Shown: positions 33,090 to 42,730 of the stretch, piece by piece
Layout of the letters: each line of letters begins with the position of its first letter
Numbering within the stretch: position 1 is the first letter of the stretch
NCBI GenBank assembly: GCA_947449035.1
Contig: CANFQC010000013.1
Span: 1-49,834, forward strand
Source of the DNA: Actinomycetota bacterium
Lineage (GTDB): Bacteria > Actinomycetota > Actinomycetes > S36-B12
Reading direction: 5' to 3'
DNA length: 49,834 nucleotides
Program-made: the position numbers and the translations under genes
The notes under the pieces: generated by a model
The model's input: the letters and a program-made list of their open reading frames with translations, nothing else
Told to the model about the DNA's origin: nothing
Databases searched by the model: none

Positions 33090-34831
33090 CCGCGACAAGT
33101 CCGGTTGAGCAGGTAGGCGGCGGCGTCGCCACCTACGTCGATCAGCGCACAGGCAGTAATAAGTTCCTGGCCCGCAACCTCGGCAAGGTCTTCCCCGATC
33201 ACTGGTCCTTCATGCTGGGCGAGATTGCCCTGTACAGCTTCATCGTCGTGTTGCTCACCGGCACCTTCTTGACGCTGTTCTTCAAGCCCTCGATGGCCGA
33301 GGTGCTCTACGACGGCTCGTACGTGCCGCTCAAGGGCATCAAGATGTCCGAGGCCTATTCCTCGACTCTCGACATCTCCTTCGATGTTCGCGGCGGTCTC
33401 CTGCTTCGCCAGATGCACCACTGGGCAGCCCTGATCTTCATCGCCGCCATGAGCGTGCATATGTTCCGCGTGTTCTTCACCGGTGCATTCCGCAAGCCGC
33501 GTGAGTTCAACTGGATCATCGGCGTTGCGCTGGTCACCTTGGGTCTCGGCGCGGGCTTCTCCGGCTACTCCCTCCCGGACGATCTCCTGTCCGGCACCGG
33601 CCTGCAGATCGCCCGCGGCATCATGCAGTCGATCCCGGTCATCGGTACCTGGATGGCTTTCCTTCTCTTCGACGGTGAGTTCCCCGGCACCGAGTTCATT
33701 TCGCGCCTCTACGGCGTCCACATCCTCCTGATCCCTGGCCTCATCCTGGCGCTGGTCACGATCCACCTCATGCTCGTGTGGACCCAGAAGCACACCCAGT
33801 TCCCCGGCCCGGGCCGCACCAACGACAACGTCGTCGGCTACCCGCTCATGCCGGTGTACATGGCCAAGGCCGGCGGCTTCTTCTTCGTCGTGTTCGGCGT
33901 GATCGCTCTGATTGGCGGCCTTGTCACGATCAACCCGATCTGGATCTTCGGACCATTCATGCCAGATCAAGTGAGCGCAGGCTCGCAGCCTGACTGGTAC
34001 ATCGGCTGGCTCGACGGTGCTCTACGAACGATGCCGAACATCGAATCCTCGCTTTTCGGCTTCACGATCTCCTGGAACATTCTCATTCCGGCAGTGGTGA
34101 TCCCCGGCATCATCTTCACCGCGCTCGCCCTCTACCCGTTCCTCGAGGCCTGGGTTACCGGCGATAAGAAGGAGCATCACCTTCTTGATCGTCCGCGCAA
34201 CGCTCCGACCCGTACGGGCATCGGCGTCATGGCGCTGACCTTCTACCTACTCCTGTGGGTCGGTGGCGGAAACGACATCATCGCGATCACGTTCGGCCTG
34301 TCGATCAACTCGATCATCTGGTTCCTGCGCATCGCCTTGATCATTCTTCCGCCGATCATGTTCATCGTGACTCGTCGTATCTGCCTGAGCCTGCAGCGTC
34401 GCGACCGCGACAAGCTGCTTCATGGCTACGAGTCCGGCCGTATCCTGCGCCTGCCGCATGGCGAGTTCATTGAGGTCCACCAGCCAATCAATGCAAAGGA
34501 AATGGCAGTGATCACCGGCAAGACCGACATCGCTCCCCTGCCGCTGCCGGCGGCCACCGATGCAGATGGCGTACGCAACAAGCACTTCCAGGTCAAGAAG
34601 CTGCGCGCCAAGCTCAGCGGATTCTTCTACTCGGAGAACGTCGCTCTGCCGACTGCCGCCGAGATCGAAGCAGGCCAGCACCACGCCGCTCATGACGCAG
34701 CTATCGAGGCTCCTCTGCATGCATACGAAGACGCTGACCAGCTCAACCGTGCTCACGGCGGAGTTCTGCATCACCCGGGCATGCCCCTGACGAATGCAGA
34801 GCAGCTCGCCGAAGACGGCGGTCATCTGTAA
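33086..34831 (+). CDS. qcrB: Cytochrome b subunit of the bc1 complex (QcrB)
   Basis: This 581-residue cytochrome b has heme-ligand histidines in RQMHHWAAL and MSVHMFRVF in the second helix and in GVHILLIPG and VTIHLMLV in the fourth. A long C-terminal extension of actinobacterial type carries cytoplasmic charged segments, and its last part is His-rich. It holds the quinol oxidation and reduction sites. It is the last gene of the ctaE-qcrCAB operon and is followed by a strong hairpin. Confidence 0.97.
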   Translation: MTATSPVEQVGGGVATYVDQRTGSNKFLARNLGKVFPDHWSFMLGEIALYSFIVVLLTGTFLTLFFKPSMAEVLYDGSYVPLKGIKMSEAYSSTLDISFDVRGGLLLRQMHHWAALIFIAAMSVHMFRVFFTGAFRKPREFNWIIGVALVTLGLGAGFSGYSLPDDLLSGTGLQIARGIMQSIPVIGTWMAFLLFDGEFPGTEFISRLYGVHILLIPGLILALVTIHLMLVWTQKHTQFPGPGRTNDNVVGYPLMPVYMAKAGGFFFVVFGVIALIGGLVTINPIWIFGPFMPDQVSAGSQPDWYIGWLDGALRTMPNIESSLFGFTISWNILIPAVVIPGIIFTALALYPFLEAWVTGDKKEHHLLDRPRNAPTRTGIGVMALTFYLLLWVGGGNDIIAITFGLSINSIIWFLRIALIILPPIMFIVTRRICLSLQRRDRDKLLHGYESGRILRLPHGEFIEVHQPINAKEMAVITGKTDIAPLPLPAATDADGVRNKHFQVKKLRAKLSGFFYSENVALPTAAEIEAGQHHAAHDAAIEAPLHAYEDADQLNRAHGGVLHHPGMPLTNAEQLAEDGGHL

Positions 34832-34841
34832 CGCACGATCA

Positions 34842-34877
34842 ATGCGAAAGGCCCGGGAATTGCCGGGCCTTTCGCAT
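34842..34877. terminator. Terminator after qcrB
   Basis: Perfect 15-base arms (34842-34856 and 34863-34877) with a 6-nt loop lie between the convergent qcrB and P450 genes. The hairpin is symmetrical enough to act from both sides. The T tract is short. Confidence 0.75.
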
Positions 34878-34886
34878 GTTCAGGGT

Positions 34887-36068
34887 CTACCAGCGCACGT
34901 GAAGTGAAGTGGGAGCACGGAACTCCCAGCCCCGGAACTCCACCTCGTAGTCGTCATCGAGTCGTAGGCCGGGCATCGCGTCGGTGAGCAGGCGCAAAGC
35001 GATGGCTTCCTGACCTCGCGCAAAGGCGTGACCGGCGCAAAAGTGCGGGCCGTAGCCGAAGGCAGCGTTGGGCACACGCGGTCGGCGCACGTCGAAGTCA
35101 TCGGCGTTGTCGAACACGCTCTCATCACGGCAGGCACTGGAGACGAGCGCTCCGACCATCGCACCGGCCGGGATCACCGCTCCCCCGAGCTCGATGTCAT
35201 TGACCGCCTGACGAGTCTGAGTGCCAATGGGTGCTACCCATCGCAGGCCCTCATGCACGGCGTCGTCCCAACGGCTGGTGTCCTCGCGCACCCAGGCCAA
35301 TTGATCGGGGTGGCGAAGCAGTCCGTACATGGTGCTGCCAGCGCTATGCCCCGGCTCCTGCATGCCGCCGAGCAAGATCACCTTGAGCGAGGGCATCACA
35401 TGATCGATGGTGCGGGGCTGGTCAACTGGGCAGCCGCTCGTGAGCATCGACGCGATGGTCGAGTCATCAGGCTGCTGTTGCAACTGGGTCATATACGGCC
35501 GAAGTTCGGCATCGATCAGCGCGGCCGTCTCATCATTGATGCGCTGCTTCTCGGGGTCGCGCTCGAAGTTAATGGCGCCCATCGCCAACCCGTGGAACCA
35601 CTCCTGCAAGGTGTCAGCGCTGAGATGGCCGACGCCGAGCACTGCACCCAGGCTCAGTACCGAGATCGGCTCGAAGTAATCGTGCACGAGATCAGCGCGA
35701 CGATCCTGGCGAGCCAGCAGTGAGGTGAGTGCCGCTTGGGCGATCGGGGTCACGAGTTCGTCGATATAGCCGCTGACGACACGCGGCTTGTACTTCGCAT
35801 CCAGGCTGCGGCGTAGCTCCAGGTGCGGCTCGCCATCCATGGTCATCAAGGTAGGGCCGCCGAAGGAGCGGTCAATGGGACCATCTGCGACAGTCGCAGT
35901 GAAGTGCTCGGGATGCGTGGTCACGTACTCGACGTCGGCAGCCCGGGTCACCATCCACATATTCACGGCGGGCACATAAGCCACGGGCTTCTCACGGCGC
36001 AGGTAGGCATAGAACGGGTACGGGTCAGCGTCGAGTTCCTCGACGGTGATCGTGGCTTCGAGGGACAT
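34887..36068 (-). CDS. Cytochrome P450
   Basis: This 393-residue soluble P450 has the heme motif FGYGPHFCAG with the Cys ligand near residue 344, and the ExxR motif in HEGLRW. The I-helix has LLGGMQEPGHS where most P450s have (A/G)Gx(D/E)T, so the conserved threonine is not in place. The substrate is unknown. The ATG has the strong Shine-Dalgarno GGAGGT 6 nt upstream and TAGGAT at 36087-36092. No redoxin gene is adjacent. It lies in the conserved qcr-cta region as an accessory insertion. Confidence 0.9.
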   Translation of the reverse strand: MSLEATITVEELDADPYPFYAYLRREKPVAYVPAVNMWMVTRAADVEYVTTHPEHFTATVADGPIDRSFGGPTLMTMDGEPHLELRRSLDAKYKPRVVSGYIDELVTPIAQAALTSLLARQDRRADLVHDYFEPISVLSLGAVLGVGHLSADTLQEWFHGLAMGAINFERDPEKQRINDETAALIDAELRPYMTQLQQQPDDSTIASMLTSGCPVDQPRTIDHVMPSLKVILLGGMQEPGHSAGSTMYGLLRHPDQLAWVREDTSRWDDAVHEGLRWVAPIGTQTRQAVNDIELGGAVIPAGAMVGALVSSACRDESVFDNADDFDVRRPRVPNAAFGYGPHFCAGHAFARGQEAIALRLLTDAMPGLRLDDDYEVEFRGWEFRAPTSLHVRW

Positions 36069-36086
36069 TCATTTACCTCCGAAATG

Positions 36087-36092
36087 ATCCTA
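36087..36092 (-). promoter_or_regulatory. -10 hexamer TAGGAT of the P450 gene
   Basis: TAGGAT on the minus strand precedes GGAGGT (36075-36080) and the ATG at 36068, giving a short leader. Confidence 0.4.
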
Positions 36093-36147
36093 GGGATCGG
36101 GAGCCGAGGAATCCCGGACTTGACAGGTCTGGCAGAGTAGAGGCCCC

Positions 36148-38304
36148 ATGAGCGATGCACTTGAATCAGAGCAGCGGAATGTCACCGCGTTCTACAGCCT
36201 GCTCGATTCCTACACCGAGCACGTGATCGAGCGCATAGACAAGACCGCCTCGGCTCCGTCCACAGGCACTGGCCAGGACACCGTGGAGCGTCAGGCCGAA
36301 ATCGATCACTGGAGTACCCAACTGCGCTCTGCTCGTGCTGCAGCGGACCGGCTGACTTTCGGCCGCGTCGATCTTGAAGTCGACGGCCAGACCGAAATCC
36401 GTCACATCGGCCGCATGGGCTTGCGCGACTCCGAGGGGAATCCCGTCCTTCTCGACTGGCGCGCGCCCACGGCCGCCGGTTTTTACCAGGCCACTGCACT
36501 GCAGCCGATGGGCGTCTCGCTTCGCCGTCGCATCATCACGCGTGGTCGTACGGTCACCCACATCGACGATGAGGATCTCCTGGATCCGGTGCACGATGTC
36601 ACCGATGCCGCGGCGGCATCCGTCGAGGCGCCGCGCGAAGGTCGAATGGGCGACATCGTCGCCACCATCGCCGCCGATCAGGACTCCATCGTGCGGAGCC
36701 CGCTGTCACAAATCACGATCGTCGAAGGTGGTCCGGGTACTGGAAAGACCGTCGTGGCGCTTCACCGCGCTGCCTGGCTGCTCTATACCTACCGCGATCA
36801 GCTCGCCCGAGACGGCGTGCTCATCGTCGGGCCGTCGGGCGCCTTCTTGCACTACATCGACCAAGTGCTGCCGAGCCTTGGCGAGACCGACGTCGTGCTC
36901 CTCACCCCCGGCCAGCTCTACCCGGCTGTCAACGCCACTCACTATGACGACGCGGCCGCTTCTGCCATCAAGGGCAGTACCCGAATGGTCCAGGTCATCG
37001 CCGCGGCGCTGGAGTCGATGATTCGTGTTCCGTCGTCCGACGTCACGATCGACCTCGAGGACGGCAGCAGCGTGCGCATCACGGCCAAGCAGTTGGCCGA
37101 GGCCCGCCGGCAGGTCCCCAAGGATGCGTCCTTCCACGAGGCTCGAGAGCCCTTCCTGGAGAAGGCCCTTCAGCACCTGTGCCGCTACCGCGCCCGTCAG
37201 CGCGGTTGGGATGAACGTGATGCCGATATCCGCGCCGACGTGCTCTCCGATCTCACCGGTGATCGGCACGTACGTCGGGTGCTGAATCTGATGTGGATGC
37301 CGAGCAGCCCAGAGCGTCTGATTTCCCGACTCCTCGAGGATCCGGCTTTCCTGGCGGTTGCTGCGAACGGCATTCTCAGCCGAGATGAGCAGCGCATTTT
37401 GCTAGCCGCTCGAATTGAGCGCCCCATCTGGACAGTCGACGATGCCGCACTCCTGGACGAAGCAGCCGAGCAGCTCGGTCCCTGGGATCCCGATTCCCAC
37501 AAGGTGGAGGCACAGGCCAAGCGGGAACGCGCTGCCGAGGTCGAGCACGCCTCGCAGTCCCTGAGCTCACTGGGCATGGGCGCCTGGATCTCCGCTGATC
37601 GTCTTGCCGACCGCAGCCTGAGCTCGCATACGCGCCTGAGCGTCGCCGAGCGAGCGCTGAACGATCGCACCTGGACCTACGGGCACGTGATCGTCGACGA
37701 GGCCCAGGAACTCTCGCCGATGGCCTGGCACTGCCTGTCCCGCCGCACGAACCGCATCTCGATGACCGTGGTGGGCGATCTGCAGCAGACCACGCATGCC
37801 GCTGGTGTTACCTCGTGGGACGACGTGTTCACCTGGGCCGCCGGCCGCACCGACCTGCATACCTTGACCATCACGTACCGCATTACCCGCCAGACCGCGG
37901 CGAAGGCAGCAGAGCTACTCGCTCAGTTCGGCGGCACTCCGCCAGTACTCCAGGCCGTGCGTGATGGCGAGGCTCCGATCGAGTGCACGCGCCCCGTAGG
38001 CGAGCTCGCCGCATATGTACTGGAGTCCATCGGTGAGGCAGAAGGGCGTTACGCAGTGATCGTCCCTGATCGCGATCGCGATACCTACGCAGAGGTGCTC
38101 GACGGCCCGCAGTTCAGCGCCGGAGAGGACGCCCTCGATGCCACAGTCGCCGTGCTGACCGCGCGCGAGACCAAGGGCCTGGAATTCGACATCGTGTTCG
38201 TCATTGACCCTGATGCCATTGGCGCACAGACCGTGCGCGGCTCAGACCTCTACGTGGCCGCGACGCGAGCAACGCATCGCCTGCACTTGGTGACGATTTC
38301 CTAA
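36148..38304 (+). CDS. HelD-like UvrD-family helicase (RNA polymerase-associated)
   Basis: This 718-residue protein has an N-terminal helical region with a GRVDLE segment and LLDWRAP, as in HelD/HelR proteins. It then has a superfamily 1 ATPase core: Walker A GGPGTGKT at residues 194-201, Walker B VIVDEAQELSP and a C-terminal YVAATRATHRL motif. Family members free stalled RNA polymerase from DNA, and the HelR branch displaces rifampicin. Which branch this belongs to cannot be told here. The ATG has no Shine-Dalgarno; a CAGAGT hexamer is 9 nt upstream. The stop is shared with the L,D-transpeptidase gene in CTAA. Confidence 0.88.
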   Translation: MSDALESEQRNVTAFYSLLDSYTEHVIERIDKTASAPSTGTGQDTVERQAEIDHWSTQLRSARAAADRLTFGRVDLEVDGQTEIRHIGRMGLRDSEGNPVLLDWRAPTAAGFYQATALQPMGVSLRRRIITRGRTVTHIDDEDLLDPVHDVTDAAAASVEAPREGRMGDIVATIAADQDSIVRSPLSQITIVEGGPGTGKTVVALHRAAWLLYTYRDQLARDGVLIVGPSGAFLHYIDQVLPSLGETDVVLLTPGQLYPAVNATHYDDAAASAIKGSTRMVQVIAAALESMIRVPSSDVTIDLEDGSSVRITAKQLAEARRQVPKDASFHEAREPFLEKALQHLCRYRARQRGWDERDADIRADVLSDLTGDRHVRRVLNLMWMPSSPERLISRLLEDPAFLAVAANGILSRDEQRILLAARIERPIWTVDDAALLDEAAEQLGPWDPDSHKVEAQAKRERAAEVEHASQSLSSLGMGAWISADRLADRSLSSHTRLSVAERALNDRTWTYGHVIVDEAQELSPMAWHCLSRRTNRISMTVVGDLQQTTHAAGVTSWDDVFTWAAGRTDLHTLTITYRITRQTAAKAAELLAQFGGTPPVLQAVRDGEAPIECTRPVGELAAYVLESIGEAEGRYAVIVPDRDRDTYAEVLDGPQFSAGEDALDATVAVLTARETKGLEFDIVFVIDPDAIGAQTVRGSDLYVAATRATHRLHLVTIS

Positions 38305-39587
38305 GCAGCGGGGGTTGAAGCACTGGGCGAAGCAGAAGCGCTCGGCGAAGCAGATGCGCTCGGCGGTGCTGGTGCCACAGCAGCGGCAAGATCGGGATCC
38401 GCAGTTGTCCAGACTGCGCCCGTGGCCGAATTGGCCAGCCATTGGCTCCACGTCTCAGTCCACACGGTGATGCCATTTCCGAGGTTCTGCGGAACGCCGG
38501 TGCCGGTGATTTCGACGACATCGCCAAGGCTCGACTGGTCGAACAGCCACTGGGCGTTGTCAGTGCTCATTCCGACACACCCGTGGCTGACGTTCGCGCG
38601 ACCTTGGGCGCCAACAGACCAGGGGGCCCCGTGCAAGAACTCCCCCGACGACGTGATGCGCATCGCGTTGTGCACCTCGATGCGGTAGTACTCGGGATCC
38701 TTTTTATCGGTGCCACCCGTCGAGGCATCCATGACGCGCACAGGCTCCTTGGTGGTGATCACCAGGATTCCAGAACGCGTCTCGAAGCCGGGCTTACCGG
38801 TCGTGATCGGGATCTTGCGAATTTCCTGGCCATCACGGAAGACCGTGGCGGTGTGCGTGATCGCATCGACCTTCGTCACCATCGAGACGCCGGTGGTGAA
38901 GGAGGTGGAGAGATTGCTCTCGCCAAAGACGCCCTTCTTTGCGCGCACGCCCATGAGATTGAGATCAACCTGCACGGGGGTGTGTCCAGGCCAGTACGTG
39001 GCCGGGCGGAACACCACAGTGTTCGCCGACTTCCATGCCCAGGCACCCTCGATTGGTGTGGGCGTTCGGACGACAAGTGCTTTCTCCACGGCAGCGCGAT
39101 CGCGAATCGACTGATCAAAGGTCACAGTGATCGGAGTACCGACACCGACGACAGAACCGTTTTCGGGTGTCACCTGGCCGGTGAAGAGCGCGCGCGGATC
39201 AACGGTGCGGAAGCTGCTCGTGGTCTCGACCGGAACTCCACGGGTATCGACGGCTCGGGCGTGCACCTGGTACTCAGTGGCGTACTTGAGGGCGTTCGTC
39301 TGCGCTACCCACGTGCGTCCATCGGCGGACAGCTCACCGGTGACCTCGCCCTTGGGGCCGGTGATGCTGACCTCGGCCAGTCGACCGCCATTGGCGGTGA
39401 TCTGCAGGGGCTGCCCCATCTGAACAGGCTCGGTGATCTCGGCGCTGATGGTGGCAGCGGAGGTGCTCGGGATGGTTGCCGTCGTGAGGTCGAGGGTTGG
39501 AGTCAGGCCCTGGACGGAACTGCAGCCGCTGACCAGGGCTACCGCCGCGCAGACAAGCAGCGCAGAGCGGAGTGCCGGGGTGCGCAT
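38301..39587 (-). CDS. Lipoprotein L,D-transpeptidase (YkuD, Ig-like domains)
   Basis: This 428-residue protein has a lipoprotein signal (VSGC lipobox at about residues 19-22), two Ig-like domains and a YkuD catalytic domain. The active-site Cys is in NVSHGCVGMS and the upstream His in EFLHG. It forms 3-3 cross-links in peptidoglycan, like LdtMt enzymes. The C-terminal tail is a Ser/Ala/Pro repeat. The ATG has AGGAG 5 nt upstream. The gene follows ctaF on the same strand after a palindromic hairpin. Confidence 0.93.
   Translation of the reverse strand: MRTPALRSALLVCAAVALVSGCSSVQGLTPTLDLTTATIPSTSAATISAEITEPVQMGQPLQITANGGRLAEVSITGPKGEVTGELSADGRTWVAQTNALKYATEYQVHARAVDTRGVPVETTSSFRTVDPRALFTGQVTPENGSVVGVGTPITVTFDQSIRDRAAVEKALVVRTPTPIEGAWAWKSANTVVFRPATYWPGHTPVQVDLNLMGVRAKKGVFGESNLSTSFTTGVSMVTKVDAITHTATVFRDGQEIRKIPITTGKPGFETRSGILVITTKEPVRVMDASTGGTDKKDPEYYRIEVHNAMRITSSGEFLHGAPWSVGAQGRANVSHGCVGMSTDNAQWLFDQSSLGDVVEITGTGVPQNLGNGITVWTETWSQWLANSATGAVWTTADPDLAAAVAPAPPSASASPSASASPSASTPAA
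38323..38358. repeat. Two 18-bp tandem units in the L,D-transpeptidase 3' end
   Basis: Two units (38323-38340 and 38341-38358) differ at two bases, and a third partial unit follows. They encode the Ser/Ala/Pro tail in steps of six residues. Confidence 0.7.
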
Positions 39588-39650
39588 GAGTTCTCCTGGG
39601 AAGCGTCGAGGGTCGTCCTACACAGGTTACGACGCGTGTGACGCATGTGG

Positions 39651-39672
39651 CGTTCCCCCGCGCGGGGGAACG
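39651..39672. terminator. Perfect palindrome after ctaF
   Basis: A perfect 22-base palindrome gives arms cgttccccc and gggggaacg around gcgc. It lies between the ctaF stop and the L,D-transpeptidase gene and could terminate the cta transcript. No T tract follows, so an operator or attenuator is possible. Confidence 0.5.
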
Positions 39673-39678
39673 GCAGCA

Positions 39679-40074
39679 CTAGTGGGCGAATTCGCCTCGG
39701 TAGTACTCGAACATCCACCCGACCAGGGCGATCAGCAGCAAGAAGAAGCCGAACACGATGATCCAGACAGCGAAGATCAGGCCAAAGGCGATGACCACGG
39801 CGGCGATGCCGATCATCAGCGGCCACCACGAGTGCGGGCTGAAGAAGCCATACTCGGGGTCGGCCTCCTCGATATCGCCATTGAGGCGATCCTCGGGGCG
39901 CGGGTAGACGCGCTTGGAGGTGTACAGCGTGTAGAAGGCCACCAGGAATGCCAGTGCACCCGTCAGCGCAAGTGCGGTGGTGCCGATCTGGTCACGGCTG
40001 AAGTACCAGTAGATCGCGGCAATCAGCAGGTAGAACGCCGAGCCGAGGGCGAAGAGAAGGCCTTCGATCTTCAC
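39679..40074 (-). CDS. ctaF: Cytochrome c oxidase subunit IV, actinobacterial type (CtaF)
   Basis: This 131-residue protein has four hydrophobic segments. The family pattern includes an N-terminal [21 protein letters not shown] and the central [13 protein letters not shown] segment, then two closing helices. It is a small structural subunit of the aa3 oxidase in actinobacteria. The start is GTG and overlaps the ctaD stop (GTGA), so it is translated with ctaC-ctaD. Confidence 0.94.
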   Translation of the reverse strand: MKIEGLLFALGSAFYLLIAAIYWYFSRDQIGTTALALTGALAFLVAFYTLYTSKRVYPRPEDRLNGDIEEADPEYGFFSPHSWWPLMIGIAAVVIAFGLIFAVWIIVFGFFLLLIALVGWMFEYYRGEFAH

Positions 40075-41765
40075 TGAGTGCCTCCTGTGGTCGCCGGAGC
40101 GTGTGCACCGGGTGCAGCCAGTTCCGGATGGTGGAGATCAAATGCCGGGCGCTCCGAGCGGATGCGGGGCAAGGAGATGAAGTTGTGGCGCGGGGGCGGG
40201 CAGCTGGTGGCCCACTCCAGGGAGGCGCCCCAGCCCCACGGATCATCGCAATTAACCTTCGGCGCAGTGCGCGTGGTCTTGATGACGTTCCAGATGAAGA
40301 AGATCGTCGAGACAGCGAGGATGCCCGCACCGACGGTGGACACGATGTTGTACGCCTGGAATCCGTCGGAAGGCAGGTAATCGCCGTAGCGACGGGCCAT
40401 GCCCTGCACGCCCAGCCAGTGCTGGATCAAGAAGGTGACCTGGAAGCCGACGAACAGCAGCCAGAAGTGGATCTTGCCCAGGCGCTCGTCGAGCATCTTG
40501 CCGGTCATCTTCGGCCACCAGAAATACAGGCCGGCGAAGAACATGAACACGACCGTGCCGAACACCGTGTAGTGGAAGTGAGCCACGACGAAGTAACTGT
40601 CGGACACATGGAAGTCCAGCGGCGGGGCCGACAAGATGATGCCGGTCAGCCCGCCGAAGAGGAAGGTGACCAGGAAGCCGAGGGTCCAGAGCATCGGGGT
40701 ATCGAAGGAGACAGAGCCCTTCCACATCGTGCCGATCCAGTTGAAGAACTTCACGCCGGTCGGAACCGCGATGAGCATCGTCATCAAGGCGAAGAACGGC
40801 AGGTAGACCGAGCCCGTGACGTACATGTGGTGAGCCCACACCGCGACGGAGAGAGCTCCGATTGCCATGGTCGCGAAGATCAGGCCCTTGTAGCCGAAGA
40901 TCGGCTTGCGCGAGAAGACCGGGATGATCTCGCTCGCGATACCGAAGAACGGCAGGGCGAGGATGTACACCTCAGGGTGGCCGAAGAACCAGAACAGGTG
41001 CTGCCACAAGATCGCGCCGCCGTTTGCCGGGTCGAAGACGACAGCCCCGTAATGACGGTCGATGAAGGCAACGACCAGTGCGGCAGCAAGAACCGGGAAG
41101 GCGATCAGCACGAGGATGCTGGTAACGAATGCTGTCCAGGTGAAGATCGGCATGCGGAACATGGTCATGCCGGGGGCGCGCATGCAGAACACGGTGGTCA
41201 CGAAGTTAACCGAGCCGAGGATCGTGCCCAGACCACCCATCGCAAGGCCGAGGAACCAGAGATCGGCGCCCACCTGCGGGGAGTTAATGGCGTTGCTCAG
41301 CGGCTCGTACGCGAACCAGCCGAATGAGGCAGCGCCACCGGGGGTGAAGAAGCCTGCCGCCACGGTGATTCCGCCGAAGAGGAAGAGCCAGTAACCGAGC
41401 ATGTTCAGTCGCGGGAACGCGACGTCGGGGGCACCGATTTGCAGGGGCATGATCACGTTGGTGAAGCCGATGAACAGCGGCGTCGCGAAGAGGAACAGCA
41501 TGATTGTGCCGTGCATCGTGAACATCTGGTTGTACTGCTCGAGCGAGAGGAACTGCATGCCCGGTGCTGCGAGTTCCGCGCGAATGGCAAGTGCCATCGC
41601 ACCGGCGATGAAGAACCAGAAGGTCGAGGTGACCAAGTACATGTAACCGATGGTCTTGTGGTCAGTGGAGGTGATCCACGAGACGACGGCCGCACCGGGG
41701 CTGCGCTTCTTGGCCGGAGCCTGAACCGGCGCAGAGGTGCTGATCGGATCGTTAAGAAGTGTCAC
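40071..41765 (-). CDS. ctaD: Cytochrome c oxidase subunit I
   Basis: This 564-residue heme-copper oxidase subunit has twelve helices. The copper-B and cross-linked His-Tyr site is in [14 protein letters not shown]. Heme-ligand histidines are in FTMHGTIML and [11 protein letters not shown]. It reduces oxygen to water and pumps protons. The GTG start overlaps the ctaC stop (GTGA), and the stop overlaps ctaF. Confidence 0.98.
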   Translation of the reverse strand: MTLLNDPISTSAPVQAPAKKRSPGAAVVSWITSTDHKTIGYMYLVTSTFWFFIAGAMALAIRAELAAPGMQFLSLEQYNQMFTMHGTIMLFLFATPLFIGFTNVIMPLQIGAPDVAFPRLNMLGYWLFLFGGITVAAGFFTPGGAASFGWFAYEPLSNAINSPQVGADLWFLGLAMGGLGTILGSVNFVTTVFCMRAPGMTMFRMPIFTWTAFVTSILVLIAFPVLAAALVVAFIDRHYGAVVFDPANGGAILWQHLFWFFGHPEVYILALPFFGIASEIIPVFSRKPIFGYKGLIFATMAIGALSVAVWAHHMYVTGSVYLPFFALMTMLIAVPTGVKFFNWIGTMWKGSVSFDTPMLWTLGFLVTFLFGGLTGIILSAPPLDFHVSDSYFVVAHFHYTVFGTVVFMFFAGLYFWWPKMTGKMLDERLGKIHFWLLFVGFQVTFLIQHWLGVQGMARRYGDYLPSDGFQAYNIVSTVGAGILAVSTIFFIWNVIKTTRTAPKVNCDDPWGWGASLEWATSCPPPRHNFISLPRIRSERPAFDLHHPELAAPGAHAPATTGGTQ

Positions 41766-42613
41766 AGTGTCCGCTCCCCTGGGATAGCGCCCTCGTTTGT
41801 GGTGCGATCGGTATCAAGTAGGCCGGTGTTGCCTCGAGCTTTGAGCGAGGCGATGTAGGCATCGAACTCAGGCTTCTCCACGACCTTGACGTTGAAAAGC
41901 ATGCCGGAGTGGTAGGTGCCGCAGAGTTCTGCGCACTTGCCAGGGAAAGTGCCCAGCTTGTTCGGGGTGAGCTCGAAGACGTTTGTCTTGCCGGGGATGA
42001 CGTCCATCTTGAACAAGAATGCCGGCACCCAGAAGGAGTGAATGACATCGGGCGAGGTGAGCTCGAAGCGCACCTTCTCGTTCACAGGCAGCACCAAGGT
42101 TGGGCGGTAATCAGGCGTGCCTGACTCGAACACACCCTGGTCGATGTAGTTAAAGCCCCAGCTCCACTTGAAGCCGACGGCATTGACTGTCAGCGCCTGG
42201 TCGTTCTTGACCGTAAGGATCTCCGACTGGTCCTTTGCGGTGAACCAGAACAGGCCGAGAATCATGATGAGCGGGACGACCGTGTAGAGAAGCTCGATCG
42301 GAACGTTGTACATGGTCTGCTCGGGCACATCGCTCTGACGACGGCGACGGTACGCGAAGCAGGCCCACAGAATGAGGATCAAGGTGACTGCGCCGACTGC
42401 CCATGCGGCAATCCAAGATCCCTGCCAGAGGTTGACGATGGTCGGGCCTTCGACAGTGGCCGGTGCGGGCTGATCGAAGAAGAACGCCTCATTGGCAGTG
42501 CAGCCGGAGGCCACGAGGGCGACGGTGGCCGCCCCCAGCGCCAGAGCACCTGCGCGCACGGCGCGGCGCTTGCCGGACACGTCACTGCGGTGACGGGAAT
42601 TACTGAGGGCCAC
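41762..42613 (-). CDS. ctaC: Cytochrome c oxidase subunit II
   Basis: This 283-residue protein has a lipoprotein-type signal (VASGC), two membrane helices, and a cupredoxin domain. The CuA site is in [12 protein letters not shown], with the further ligand His in VIHSFWVP. It takes electrons from the bc1 complex. The GTG has AAAGG 6 nt upstream and a TAGTCT hexamer at 42646-42651, so unlike many genes here it has a leader. It is the first gene of the ctaC-ctaD-ctaF operon. Confidence 0.97.
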   Translation of the reverse strand: MALSNSRHRSDVSGKRRAVRAGALALGAATVALVASGCTANEAFFFDQPAPATVEGPTIVNLWQGSWIAAWAVGAVTLILILWACFAYRRRRQSDVPEQTMYNVPIELLYTVVPLIMILGLFWFTAKDQSEILTVKNDQALTVNAVGFKWSWGFNYIDQGVFESGTPDYRPTLVLPVNEKVRFELTSPDVIHSFWVPAFLFKMDVIPGKTNVFELTPNKLGTFPGKCAELCGTYHSGMLFNVKVVEKPEFDAYIASLKARGNTGLLDTDRTTNEGAIPGERTL

Positions 42614-42645
42614 GGATCGCCTTTCCCCTTATACGGACGTTCGGG

Positions 42646-42651
42646 AGACTA
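42646..42651 (-). promoter_or_regulatory. -10 hexamer TAGTCT of the ctaCDF operon
   Basis: TAGTCT on the minus strand would start transcription near 42639, leaving about 27 nt before the ctaC GTG, including AAGGGGAAAGG. Confidence 0.45.
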
Positions 42652-42718
42652 GCGCACCTCCCCTAAGGATGCTCTCTCGGGCCACGGGGAATTCGGGGCA
42701 TGTCGGGCATGTCACAGT

Positions 42719-42724
42719 TAGCGT
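42719..42724 (+). promoter_or_regulatory. -10 hexamer TAGCGT of the desulfurase-like gene
   Basis: TAGCGT ends directly before the GTG at 42725, which is too close for a start codon, and is 6 nt before the next in-frame GTG at 42731. This is why 42731 is taken as the start. Confidence 0.5.
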
Positions 42725-42730
42725 GTGCCT

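Noticed and set aside
31797-33098. 433-codon open frame on the minus strand inside qcrC and qcrA
   Set aside because: It overlaps two certain genes in antisense and has no family motif or start signal.
38442-39641. 399-codon open frame on the plus strand inside the L,D-transpeptidase gene
   Set aside because: The opposite strand holds a full lipobox and YkuD active site, and this frame has no recognisable domain.
40101-41327. 408-codon open frame on the plus strand inside ctaD
   Set aside because: It is antisense to a clear oxidase gene and its composition (His-, Glu- and Arg-rich) is typical of a shadow frame in high-GC DNA.
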